Positions 1 to 6,305 of a stretch of DNA of 9,762 nt are shown in pieces. Numbering within the stretch: the stretch's first letter is position 1; each line of letters opens with the position of its first letter. The position numbers and the translations under genes were made by a program. The stretch comes from Planctomycetota bacterium (lineage in GTDB: Bacteria > Planctomycetota > SZUA-567), in the NCBI GenBank assembly GCA_031278535.1, contig JAITKH010000268.1, positions 1 to 9,762 on the forward strand. The letters run 5' to 3'. The notes beneath the pieces were generated by a model that searched no databases, was not told the DNA's origin, and worked only from the letters and a program-made list of their open reading frames with translations.

Positions 1-18
1 TTCTGCTTTTTGAGGCAT
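1..18 (-). CDS. start of an unidentified gene leaving the left edge (six codons)
   Basis: On the minus strand an ATG at 18-16 opens a frame reading MPQKAE to the edge of the window. A strong Shine-Dalgarno-like stretch (CAGGGGGA on the minus strand, about 27-34) lies seven to eight bases upstream of the ATG, and this is the reason for the call. Nothing can be said about function from six residues. The gene lies downstream of tRNA-Ala on the same strand, separated by a hairpin. It could be independently transcribed, or read through from the tRNA promoter if the hairpin is leaky. The call may be wrong because so little is visible. Confidence 0.35.
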
Positions 19-109
19 CGAGTATCCCCCTGGAACCAACGTCAACCACCTTCGAATAAAGTTGACAGATTCAAGAGGTTAATTTCAAGATAGTTACTAA
101 GAACCAGAA

Positions 110-143
110 AGGTTGGAACCGCTGTCGGAAACGGTTCCAACCT
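110..143 (-). terminator. hairpin after tRNA-Ala, probable terminator or processing stem
   Basis: A perfect 12-bp inverted repeat (AGGTTGGAACCG at 110-121, CGGTTCCAACCT at 132-143) with a 10-nt loop begins 10 nt beyond the CCA end of tRNA-Ala. On the minus strand the stem is followed by TTTCTGGTTCTTAGT, which is only moderately U-rich. It therefore resembles an intrinsic terminator without an ideal U tract. The stem is too long and perfect to be chance. Confidence 0.55.
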
Positions 144-152
144 GTTACGCTC

Positions 153-228
<76 letters not shown>

Positions 229-319
229 GGAAAATCCAAAACAAAGAAAGTCACGACCCCCATCGCTTCAGTCGTCCAAGAGTCGGATCCCGTCCCGGAA
301 AACCGCTTCGACCGCGGCA

Positions 320-347
320 AGTGTAGCGGCCGAACCGTAAAAGTCAA
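320..347 (-). promoter_or_regulatory. sigma70-type promoter for tRNA-Ala
   Basis: On the minus strand a -35 box TTGACT (347-342) and a -10 box TACACT (325-320) are separated by 16 bases. Both match the consensus well (5/6 and 4/6). Transcription would begin near 313, giving a 5' leader of about 85 nt before the tRNA, which RNase P would remove. No other gene lies downstream before the tRNA. Confidence 0.5.
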
Positions 348-355
348 GAAGGAGC

Positions 356-369
356 CGGTTTGGAAACCG
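356..369. promoter_or_regulatory. dyad between divergent promoters, possible operator
   Basis: CGGTTT-GG-AAACCG is a perfect 6+2+6 palindrome. It lies between the -35 boxes of the minus-strand tRNA promoter (342-347) and of the plus-strand porin promoter (386-391), a position where a regulator could act on both. GGAAAACCGCTT (297-308) and GGAAACCGCTTTT (362-374) form an imperfect direct repeat that shares its right half. A role as an operator is inference. Confidence 0.3.
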
Positions 370-385
370 CTTTTCGGCCAGGATA

Positions 386-414
386 TTGCAAAACGGCGGC
401 GGCTGGTATATAAC
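386..414 (+). promoter_or_regulatory. candidate sigma70 promoter for the porin gene
   Basis: TTGCAA (386-391) and TATAAC (409-414) are separated by 17 bases, the ideal spacing, with 4/6 and 5/6 consensus matches. A transcript would start near 421 and have a leader of about 65 nt before the ATG at 486. Confidence 0.4.
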
Positions 415-485
415 TATGCCCTTCAAAAGCTGTTATTTCGGATCGGGCAAGCGGCGGAAGACCGGATTGACGAACGGCGGCGAAT

Positions 486-2021
486 ATGGGACGCGGACAG
501 GCAAGCACGATGGATTCGGATCGTTTTCCATCGTTTTTCCTCGCCGTCCTGGTTGCCGCGTTTCTTGCCCCGGCGCCGGGCGGAAGCGGGGAGTGCGGCG
601 CGTACGCCCAGGCTCTTTCCCGCGCCGGGGCGATAGGTTCCCAACTCGACAGCCTGGTGCGGGATTTGGACAATCAGGCCGGCCTGGCGGAAACGCCCCG
701 GCGGCTTCTCTCCCTCCGACGGAACGCCGAAATCGCCGTGGGCGGGGAAATTCGTGCCGTCTATGCCCATACCCGCGCCAAGTACGCCGGCGCCAATCCT
801 TCGGGCGACAACCCCGCCCCGACAATCATGGCCGGAAACAGCCGGCTGGCCGATCTCAAAATCGCGACGGCGAGACTGACTGTCGAAGCGCGGATCAAAC
901 ATCGCTGGCGGGCTTTTTTCGAGATCAATCTTCAAGGATTCAACGGCTTTGCCCCGTCGTATCCGCTCCGGAACGCCAATCCCCCCGGTTCCCCTTCTCC
1001 CGGGGGGTATATGCGGCGCGGTTATCGCGATCAGATGATTGGCCAGGCCTATGTCGAGCTGCTCAAGGCCGGCCATTCCGGTTTCGGTTTCAGGCTGGGC
1101 CTGCTGAAGCCGGCCTTCGGTCTGCGGAACAGGCCGGATTTGTTCGGGCAGTCTTTCCTCGACGCTCCGGAACTCCTGGCATCGCACCTCATGGAGCCGG
1201 CGAATCGCGCCGGCGGCCTGCGTCTGCCGCACGCGTCGCGTTTCCTCGATCCCGTCGCCGCCTTGATGTTCAGCTACGAATTGCGGGACATTGTCGTCTT
1301 CGAGGGCGGCATTTTCCAGGAAAGGGAGTTGTACCGGCGGCGTGCTGCGGGCCGGGGCAATTTTTCCCCGCCCCGTTCCTGGCAGATCGGCGTTTCCATG
1401 CTTCCCCTGGAAGGATGGGAACTTTCGACCGTGTTTCGCAATCGCCACAGCCGTACGCGCGGCCTGCTCGACTGGGCGGACAGTCCCTTCCGTCCCGATT
1501 TCCGGGCCAACCTGGTTTCCGGCGGGACGGATCCGTCCTGGACCGCAGCGGGGCAATGGAGCGACAACGGCGCCGGCCCCGGATTCGGGTCGCGGAAGAA
1601 CGAGCAGGCCTTGGCCGTCGGCCTCTCGGCAGAGGTGCCCGGCATCGGCGTCCTGGCCCAACTTGAATATGCCCACGGCTGGAACCAGGGATTCAACCGC
1701 CATATCAATTCGGATGGAGTCACTCTCGGCCTGTCCGGGCGATTGTCGCCTTTCCTGACGCTTTTCGGCCAGGCGGAATGGCTGCACGTCAAGGATCGGA
1801 GTTTTCTGACCGGAACCGGCGGCCGGGACGTCCGCAATCACAGGCTGTACCGTTTCCTGCTGGGTGTGGAACAGTATCTCGCCGCCGGCCTTACCCTCGA
1901 AGCCGGGTGGCAGTATGAATGGTGGCGGCTCGATTCCAGCCAGGGCGGCCGGGGCGGCGAACGGGAAAGGCTGACCAATACCGCGAACCTGTTCTATCTC
2001 GGCAGCCGCTTCATCTTCTGA
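486..2021 (+). CDS. outer-membrane porin-like beta-barrel protein
   Basis: A 511-residue predicted outer-membrane beta-barrel, probably a diffusion channel. The N terminus has a hydrophobic signal segment (about residues 17-30, FFLAVLVAAFLAPAP) and a likely AxA cleavage near residue 43 (AYAQA). A short helical, Leu/Arg/Asp-rich stretch follows (about 47-80), as in trimeric porins with an N-terminal coiled coil. The rest alternates aromatic and polar residues in strand-like segments. The FRLGLLKPAFGLRNRPDLF section resembles the phosphate-selective porin O/P type, and the chain ends in Phe (YLGSRFIF), as BAM substrates do. The length fits porins. Neither ATG 486 nor the in-frame ATG 510 has a clear Shine-Dalgarno sequence. 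486 is chosen because it keeps an Arg in the signal peptide n-region; an in-frame stop at 468-470 limits upstream choices. Substrate is unknown. fchA follows after 70 nt. Confidence 0.85.
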   Translation: MGRGQASTMDSDRFPSFFLAVLVAAFLAPAPGGSGECGAYAQALSRAGAIGSQLDSLVRDLDNQAGLAETPRRLLSLRRNAEIAVGGEIRAVYAHTRAKYAGANPSGDNPAPTIMAGNSRLADLKIATARLTVEARIKHRWRAFFEINLQGFNGFAPSYPLRNANPPGSPSPGGYMRRGYRDQMIGQAYVELLKAGHSGFGFRLGLLKPAFGLRNRPDLFGQSFLDAPELLASHLMEPANRAGGLRLPHASRFLDPVAALMFSYELRDIVVFEGGIFQERELYRRRAAGRGNFSPPRSWQIGVSMLPLEGWELSTVFRNRHSRTRGLLDWADSPFRPDFRANLVSGGTDPSWTAAGQWSDNGAGPGFGSRKNEQALAVGLSAEVPGIGVLAQLEYAHGWNQGFNRHINSDGVTLGLSGRLSPFLTLFGQAEWLHVKDRSFLTGTGGRDVRNHRLYRFLLGVEQYLAAGLTLEAGWQYEWWRLDSSQGGRGGERERLTNTANLFYLGSRFIF

Positions 2022-2050
2022 AAGTTTTTTTGCGCCATGTTGCCGAATTG

Positions 2051-2077
2051 TCCGATAACCCGGTTCCCTCTATCGGA
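2051..2077. repeat. 7-bp inverted repeat in the leader of the cyclodeaminase gene
   Basis: TCCGATA (2051-2057) and TATCGGA (2071-2077) are perfect inverted copies with a 13-nt loop, ending 14 nt before the ATG at 2092. The right arm overlaps the purine-rich GGAGTGGAAAG tract that must contain the ribosome-binding site, so folding could affect initiation. A run of seven Ts at 2025-2031, just after the porin stop, has no convincing stem before it. Confidence 0.25.
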
Positions 2078-2091
2078 GTGGAAAGCGACCC

Positions 2092-2736
2092 ATGGACGAA
2101 TCTCCCGACGATCTTTCCCGGCTTTCCGTACGCGAGTTTGTCAAACTCGCCGCCTCCGGCGAACCGGTTCCTGGAGGCGGGGCCGTCGCCTCCCTGGCCG
2201 GGGCGCTGGGAACCGCCATGGCGGCCATGGCGGCCAACTTCACGGTAGGCAAGCCACAATTCGCCGGGCATGAGGATCTCATGCGGCGATCCCTCTCCGA
2301 ACTCGGACCGATCATCGAATCGCTGACGCTGGGGGTGGACGCCGACGCCCGCGCTTTTTCCGGCCTGTCCCGCGCCTATCGGTTTCCGAGAGACAGCGAG
2401 GAGGCGAAGCGGAAACGGCGGGAGGCTATCCAGGCGGCCTTGCTCGCCGCCGCACGGGCGCCGGAACGGGCGCTTGCCGACTGTCTTCGCGCGGCATCGC
2501 TCCTTTCCGGCCTTGCCGAGGCGGCCAATCCCAGTCTGCTTTCCGACGTCGAGGTCGCGGCCATCATGCTCGCCGCCGCCGCCAAGGCCGCCCGGGTGAA
2601 TATTCTCGCCAACACCCGGAACCTGGCCGGCGATGCGGCCCGACAGGCCGAGACCGAAGCCGAAAAGGCGACGCTGGCAGTGGAGAGGCTGGCAAACGAA
2701 GCCCTGTCCGTAATCGGAAAACGAAGGGGGGATTGA
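2092..2736 (+). CDS. fchA: formimino-/methenyl-tetrahydrofolate cyclodeaminase family protein
   Basis: A 214-residue stand-alone member of the FTCD_C/FchA family. These are cytoplasmic enzymes that either release ammonia from 5-formimino-THF to give 5,10-methenyl-THF or interconvert methenyl- and formyl-THF. Family features seen here: the REFVKLAASGEPVPGGG start with the Gly-rich signature PGGGAVASL (residues 27-35); the VDADARAF segment (82-89); and the NPSLLSDVEVA motif (146-156) followed by an Ala-rich helix and NILANTRNL (170-178). The protein is all-helical and Ala-rich, as expected, and the length matches single-domain members. There is no formiminotransferase domain or histidine-degradation gene nearby, so the physiological reaction is open. 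A weak GGAAAG ribosome-binding site precedes the ATG. The gene is convergent with the DUF3298 gene, with only seven bases between stop codons. Confidence 0.9.
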   Translation: MDESPDDLSRLSVREFVKLAASGEPVPGGGAVASLAGALGTAMAAMAANFTVGKPQFAGHEDLMRRSLSELGPIIESLTLGVDADARAFSGLSRAYRFPRDSEEAKRKRREAIQAALLAAARAPERALADCLRAASLLSGLAEAANPSLLSDVEVAAIMLAAAAKAARVNILANTRNLAGDAARQAETEAEKATLAVERLANEALSVIGKRRGD

Positions 2737-2743
2737 CGGTTTC

Positions 2744-3535
2744 TCAGGGCGCCGTCCCGGCGCCGGCCGGCCAGATGTCAGGATTGGGACCGGCGGGAGC
2801 CAGGGCGGACAAGGGAATCAGGACGTCCGGCTTGCCGAAAGCGTAGGCAAGAACCTGGTATTCGCCAAAATGGACGCGTACGCCGCCGGGTTCGAGGCCG
2901 AGAACAGAATAGTTCTCCCGCGTGGGAGCGAAACCGTCGCGACTCAGCCACACGTCGTCGGGATCGTTCAAATCCGCGAAGACGTCCGGATTTTCCCTCC
3001 GGAGCTTTTCCGCGACAAGGCCGGGAGACAACTTGGCAAAAATGGCCAGCGCCCTTTCCGGATCGCCGAACAGCGTATCGATGCGAAGAACCTGCCCGTC
3101 AGGCAATGAAAAATTCAGGATGTCAACGAAACTCGCCGGATGGGCGGCGCCCTCGGCATGCCAGGATGTTTCAATGACCACGCTTACGGCCTGATCGGCC
3201 GGTTGGGACAACCGGTAGTCGATCCATATCGACAGGGCCGCGTTGTCCGCCGGCCGGGCGACGTCGCCGCCCTCTTGTGGCAGGACCGCGGCAAGGAGCC
3301 GGCCGAGCCAGCCGCGGATTTCTTCATTGATGGCCGGATTGTCGAATTCCGGCAGGGCTGCCGAAATTTCCAGGGCATGATTCATTTCCACCCGGCGCAC
3401 GCGGCCGGACGGGAGTGCATTCGGTTCTCCGACGGGGAAAAGGTTCCGTGGCGTCCCGGCCTCCCCGGCCGAAGCGACGGGAAAGGCGCTCCAGAGAACG
3501 GCCGCTATGAACAGCGACAACGGTTTGGCAATCAT
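2744..3535 (-). CDS. secreted DUF3298 (RsiV-like) domain protein
   Basis: A 263-residue exported protein. The start is placed at the second Met (3535) because AGGAAAGGA lies six bases upstream and the signal peptide MIAKPLSLFIAAVLW...ASA begins there; the longer reading from 3568 lacks this. Cleavage is likely after ASA (about residue 23). Residues 50-110 resemble the DUF4163-type N-terminal part (LEISAALPEFDNPAINEEI). Residues 118-243 match DUF3298: the GAAHPASF turn (129-136), LNFSLPDGQVLRIDTLF (140-156), and the closing YQVLAYAFGKPDVLIPLSAL (226-245). In Firmicutes this domain is the extracellular lysozyme-sensing part of the anti-sigma factor RsiV. Here there is no transmembrane anchor or cytoplasmic anti-sigma region, so it is probably a free periplasmic protein of unknown function. 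Divergent from the autotransporter gene. Confidence 0.85.
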   Translation of the reverse strand: MIAKPLSLFIAAVLWSAFPVASAGEAGTPRNLFPVGEPNALPSGRVRRVEMNHALEISAALPEFDNPAINEEIRGWLGRLLAAVLPQEGGDVARPADNAALSIWIDYRLSQPADQAVSVVIETSWHAEGAAHPASFVDILNFSLPDGQVLRIDTLFGDPERALAIFAKLSPGLVAEKLRRENPDVFADLNDPDDVWLSRDGFAPTRENYSVLGLEPGGVRVHFGEYQVLAYAFGKPDVLIPLSALAPAGPNPDIWPAGAGTAP

Positions 3536-3622
3536 GGCAATTCCTTTCCTGCGGGCATCACTGGCCAAAAATGTCGTTCTGCGGGGCTTTTTACCCGTTT
3601 GTTTTCAAAATTCGCCCGCGAA

Positions 3623-3635
3623 CGACAGGCTGTCG
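3623..3635. promoter_or_regulatory. dyad just downstream of the DUF3298 promoter, possible operator
   Basis: CGACAG-G-CTGTCG is a perfect 6+1+6 palindrome located about 7 to 19 bases inside the transcript predicted from the minus-strand promoter at 3649-3677. A second small dyad, TTCGC-CC-GCGAA, abuts it at 3611-3622. Position fits a repressor site, but no regulator is encoded nearby. Confidence 0.3.
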
Positions 3636-3648
3636 CCATAATGCCGCC

Positions 3649-3677
3649 ATTCTACATCAACTTTCATCGAATAGCAA
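3649..3677 (-). promoter_or_regulatory. sigma70-type promoter for the DUF3298 gene
   Basis: On the minus strand TTGCTA (3677-3672) and TAGAAT (3654-3649) are separated by 17 bases. Transcription would start near 3642, giving a leader of about 107 nt before the ATG at 3535. No equally good promoter was seen for the plus-strand autotransporter in the same gap; a TACAAA at 3743-3748 lacks a good -35 box. Confidence 0.45.
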
Positions 3678-3750
3678 CCCAATTGCCTGAAACGAGGGGC
3701 GAACGTTTCCTTTCTGTCAATTCTTGCCGCTGTTTTGGACGATACAAAGT

Positions 3751-3773
3751 AAGAGGGCATTGCATCCAGGGGA
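3751..3773 (+). promoter_or_regulatory. ribosome-binding leader of the autotransporter gene
   Basis: AAGAGG-GC-ATTGCATCC-A-GGGGA ends eight bases before the ATG at 3781, with CAGGGGA as the Shine-Dalgarno sequence. This supports starting the protein at 3781 rather than at the upstream in-frame ATG at 3724, which would put 19 polar residues in front of the signal peptide. Nearly the same leader occurs at 6274-6293. Confidence 0.55.
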
Positions 3774-3780
3774 TCTGTCC

Positions 3781-6120
3781 ATGATTGTGAAACGCGCCGC
3801 CGTCCAAGGATGGGCCGGGTTTTTCATCGTACCGTTGTTCCTGTCGGGGTTTGCCGCGGCGGCCACGACGCATACGATCAATGTCGGCGGGGATCCGAGC
3901 CTGCCGAACCGTTACGCCACCCTGGAGGATTTCCGAACGATATTTCTGCAAAATTCCGCGAACTATGCGCCGGGAGACACATTCGAGATTACTCTCCATG
4001 GCGATGACGACAGCCTGACCGATCTTTTGGAAATTCCCGCCGTCAATATAATCTTGCGAACCGACGGTCCGGTCTACACCGTTTCCGGCTCTCGTTCGAC
4101 TTCTTCATATGGACCGCTGATAGTAGAGGGCGGCGTCCACGTTTCTGTCACCGACAGCGCTTTTGCCGGAAATCCCGGCGCCAGCGCCATGTCTGTATAT
4201 AACGGCGTCGGGGAGACGACGGACGTCGACATCGCCATAACCGGCAATGCGCCCGATCGCGTCGTTTGGGATAGCGATCGCGCGGACGTGGCGATGTTCT
4301 TCGCCATCGACGGGGCCGCCACCGTGAACGCCACCATCGCCGTCGGCAAAACGCTTGAAATAGGCGATTATATTTCCGGAATCGGAACAGGAACCGTTAC
4401 CCTCAACAAGTATGGTCCCGGCACATTGAAGCTTGGCGCCGGCGGCGTACTGGGTGACGGCGTGCTTGACGCCGTCGTTTCAGAAGGAACATTGTGGTTT
4501 GGCGATGCTTCCGTCTGGGGAAGCATGGATTCGAACCTTTCGCCGACGGGCGGCCTGCGGGTCAAAGCCCAGGGCGTTTTCAAGCCCAGCCTCACTGCGG
4601 GCAACATCGGGGAAAGACTTTCCGCCAAGTTGTATGGCCAACCGGTGCCCGAGTATACGGGGTCCTACAGTGTCCTGGCCTTGAACACATTTCATGCCGA
4701 GCCGGGAGCCCGCCTGGAAATCGGCGGCGTTTCCGGCCTGCCGATTCTGGGAAAGCGGGTCGAGGAGGGGGCCAATTCCATCAAGACCGAGGAATCGTGG
4801 GTTGGATTCCCGATACTTCAGTTGGGGGATTCGGACAACAGTGATTTCAACCTGGGCATCGACAACAGGCTGCTGCGCGCCAAACTGATCCCGGGAAGCG
4901 AGATTCCTTCCGGAGAGTCCGATCCCGACAGCGCATACCTATTTATCGACTGGCTTGAAAATCTTTCCGCCATCGACGGCGTCGGCGATTACGCCGACGT
5001 GTATCGCCAGTTGTCCACTCTGTCCGAGGCCGAACGGGAAATGCTTGATCACATTTACAACACCGGCGGCGCCGGAAACGGGACAATCGGCTTTCTCCAA
5101 ACCGTGGGGGGCGTCCAGGTCGGCTTTGCCCAGCTCGCCATGCGGCACAACCTGGCCAATGTGCGCAAGAACATCAATGCCCGGCTCACCAATTACCAGC
5201 GGGAGGAATTGGAGGAGCCCCTCTCCGTCGGCGCCGGCGGTTATCCGAGCCTGATCTCTCGCCAGGGCGACGGCGAATATTCCGGCATCTGGGCCTATGC
5301 CGGCCGGACCTGGGTGGATCAGGACGACGTCGGCGACGCGGCCGGCTACAAATATCGTCCCTTCGGCATCGGCATCGGATACGAAAAGCATGCCGGCGAA
5401 TGGATTGTCGGCGGCCTGGCCAGCTACGACAGCGGAACGATGAAGCTCAAGTCGCTGGGCGCGACCCGTACCGGCGTCCAGAATGTCCTCCTGTCCGGGT
5501 ACGCCTCCTACGCCGCCAACGGCTATTACGCGTCCGGCGGAATCCACCTCGGGTATGGCTGGAACGACACGGCAAGCGCCTATGCCCTGCCCGGGTTCGC
5601 GACGGCCAGGGGCAGCTACGATTCCTGGCTGTACGGCGTCTCCGGCGAATTCGGATACATGCTGGACGGTTCGGCCCTGGGGAATGATGTGCGGATTACC
5701 CCCCACGGCGGTTTTGCCTATGCACAGATTGTCCGCGAGGGTTTTGCTGAAAACGGTGGCGGCGCCCTGGCCCGCCGTTTCAGCGAAAATCGGTGGAATG
5801 TCCTGGAACTGGAGTTGGGAGTACGGTTGTCCATGCCGTTTGAATATGAAACCCACACGCTGGTCCCTTCGCTCGATCTGGTTTTTGCGCGCACCATGGG
5901 CACGCCCGGCGAAGGCGCGAACGACACCCGTCTCCTTTCCAATCCGTTGGGGACGTGGCATTCCGCCGTACTCGACAAGAATCGGAACGCCCTGGGTATC
6001 CGCGGGGGGCTGGAGGCCCGTTTCCGATCCGGGTTCGCCGCCGGAGCGGACATTGATTTCGAGTTCCGCAGGAAAGGCGTCGCCGGGCAGATGAAACTGA
6101 ACGTCAGCAAGGGATTTTAG
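3781..6120 (+). CDS. type Va autotransporter with beta-helix passenger
   Basis: A 779-residue surface protein exported by Sec and inserted by BAM. Residues 1-27 form a signal peptide (KR n-region, hydrophobic core, AAA before cleavage). The passenger (about 28-430) is rich in Gly/Thr/Val strand repeats. It includes an autotransporter-associated strand-repeat-like segment at about 203-240 (TVTLNKYGPGTLKLGAGG, then EGTLWFGDAS), as in beta-helical passengers. Residues 440-480 (FAQLAMRHNLANVRKNINAR) are the amphipathic helix expected to thread the barrel pore. About 500-779 form the 12-strand autotransporter barrel (SGIWAYAGRTWV, GIGIGYEKHAGEWIVGGLAS), ending in Phe. No protease or lipase motif was found in the passenger, and there is no NN cleavage pair at the usual place, so it may stay tethered. 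The passenger is short for the family and its function is unknown. Single-gene unit, divergent from the DUF3298 gene. Confidence 0.9.
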   Translation: MIVKRAAVQGWAGFFIVPLFLSGFAAAATTHTINVGGDPSLPNRYATLEDFRTIFLQNSANYAPGDTFEITLHGDDDSLTDLLEIPAVNIILRTDGPVYTVSGSRSTSSYGPLIVEGGVHVSVTDSAFAGNPGASAMSVYNGVGETTDVDIAITGNAPDRVVWDSDRADVAMFFAIDGAATVNATIAVGKTLEIGDYISGIGTGTVTLNKYGPGTLKLGAGGVLGDGVLDAVVSEGTLWFGDASVWGSMDSNLSPTGGLRVKAQGVFKPSLTAGNIGERLSAKLYGQPVPEYTGSYSVLALNTFHAEPGARLEIGGVSGLPILGKRVEEGANSIKTEESWVGFPILQLGDSDNSDFNLGIDNRLLRAKLIPGSEIPSGESDPDSAYLFIDWLENLSAIDGVGDYADVYRQLSTLSEAEREMLDHIYNTGGAGNGTIGFLQTVGGVQVGFAQLAMRHNLANVRKNINARLTNYQREELEEPLSVGAGGYPSLISRQGDGEYSGIWAYAGRTWVDQDDVGDAAGYKYRPFGIGIGYEKHAGEWIVGGLASYDSGTMKLKSLGATRTGVQNVLLSGYASYAANGYYASGGIHLGYGWNDTASAYALPGFATARGSYDSWLYGVSGEFGYMLDGSALGNDVRITPHGGFAYAQIVREGFAENGGGALARRFSENRWNVLELELGVRLSMPFEYETHTLVPSLDLVFARTMGTPGEGANDTRLLSNPLGTWHSAVLDKNRNALGIRGGLEARFRSGFAAGADIDFEFRRKGVAGQMKLNVSKGF

Positions 6121-6137
6121 GGCGCCGGAACGGGGCG

Positions 6138-6155
6138 AACCGCCTTCCCGCGGTT
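6138..6155 (+). terminator. weak hairpin after the autotransporter gene
   Basis: AACCGC (6138-6143) pairs with GCGGTT (6150-6155) across a 6-nt loop, starting 17 nt after the stop codon. GCGTTTCCTTTCC follows, which is only partly T-rich. It may reduce read-through into the PKD gene, but the stem is short. Confidence 0.25.
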
Positions 6156-6210
6156 GCGTTTCCTTTCCGTATGCCATGGGACGGAAGAATTTTTCGGCAA
6201 AAGTTGCCAA

Positions 6211-6238
6211 GTTCCGCCTTGCATTCGGTCGATAAAAT
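6211..6238 (+). promoter_or_regulatory. possible promoter for the PKD protein-ribE unit
   Basis: TAAAAT at 6233-6238 is a good -10 box (5/6), but the bases 16-17 nt upstream (GTTCCG, 6211-6216) are a poor -35. If real, transcription would start near 6245 and run through the PKD gene into ribE. Read-through from the autotransporter gene is the alternative. Confidence 0.22.
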
Positions 6239-6273
6239 GCATACAACGTGAACAGCCGCCGGAATCCGGCAGG

Positions 6274-6296
6274 AAGAGGATTGCATCCGGGGAGGG
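6274..6296 (+). promoter_or_regulatory. ribosome-binding leader that fixes a TTG start
   Basis: AAGAGG-ATTGCATCC-GGGGAGGG carries a very strong Shine-Dalgarno sequence (GGGGAGGG, 6289-6296) nine bases before TTG at 6306. No ATG or GTG in this frame lies at a suitable distance, so TTG initiation is well supported. The leader is almost identical to that at 3751-3773. Confidence 0.55.
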
Positions 6297-6305
6297 TCGA
6301 ATTTC

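Noticed and set aside
386..1666. 426-codon plus-strand frame overlapping the porin
   Set aside because: It overlaps the porin in another frame and is extremely rich in Arg, Pro and Ser, the usual signature of an out-of-frame reading. The porin frame has a signal peptide and barrel strands.
423..1841. 472-codon minus-strand frame opposite the porin
   Set aside because: Antisense shadow with no ribosome-binding site or domain.
2748..2764. GGCGCC-GTCCC-GGCGCC hairpin at the convergent gene ends, considered as a bidirectional terminator
   Set aside because: The stem is only six pairs, lies inside the DUF3298 coding end, and has no T tract on either side. GC-rich palindromes of this size are common in such DNA.
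4939..6246. 435-codon minus-strand frame opposite the autotransporter barrel
   Set aside because: It is a shadow of the barrel coding sequence, with low-complexity Gly/Ala/Val composition and no family features.
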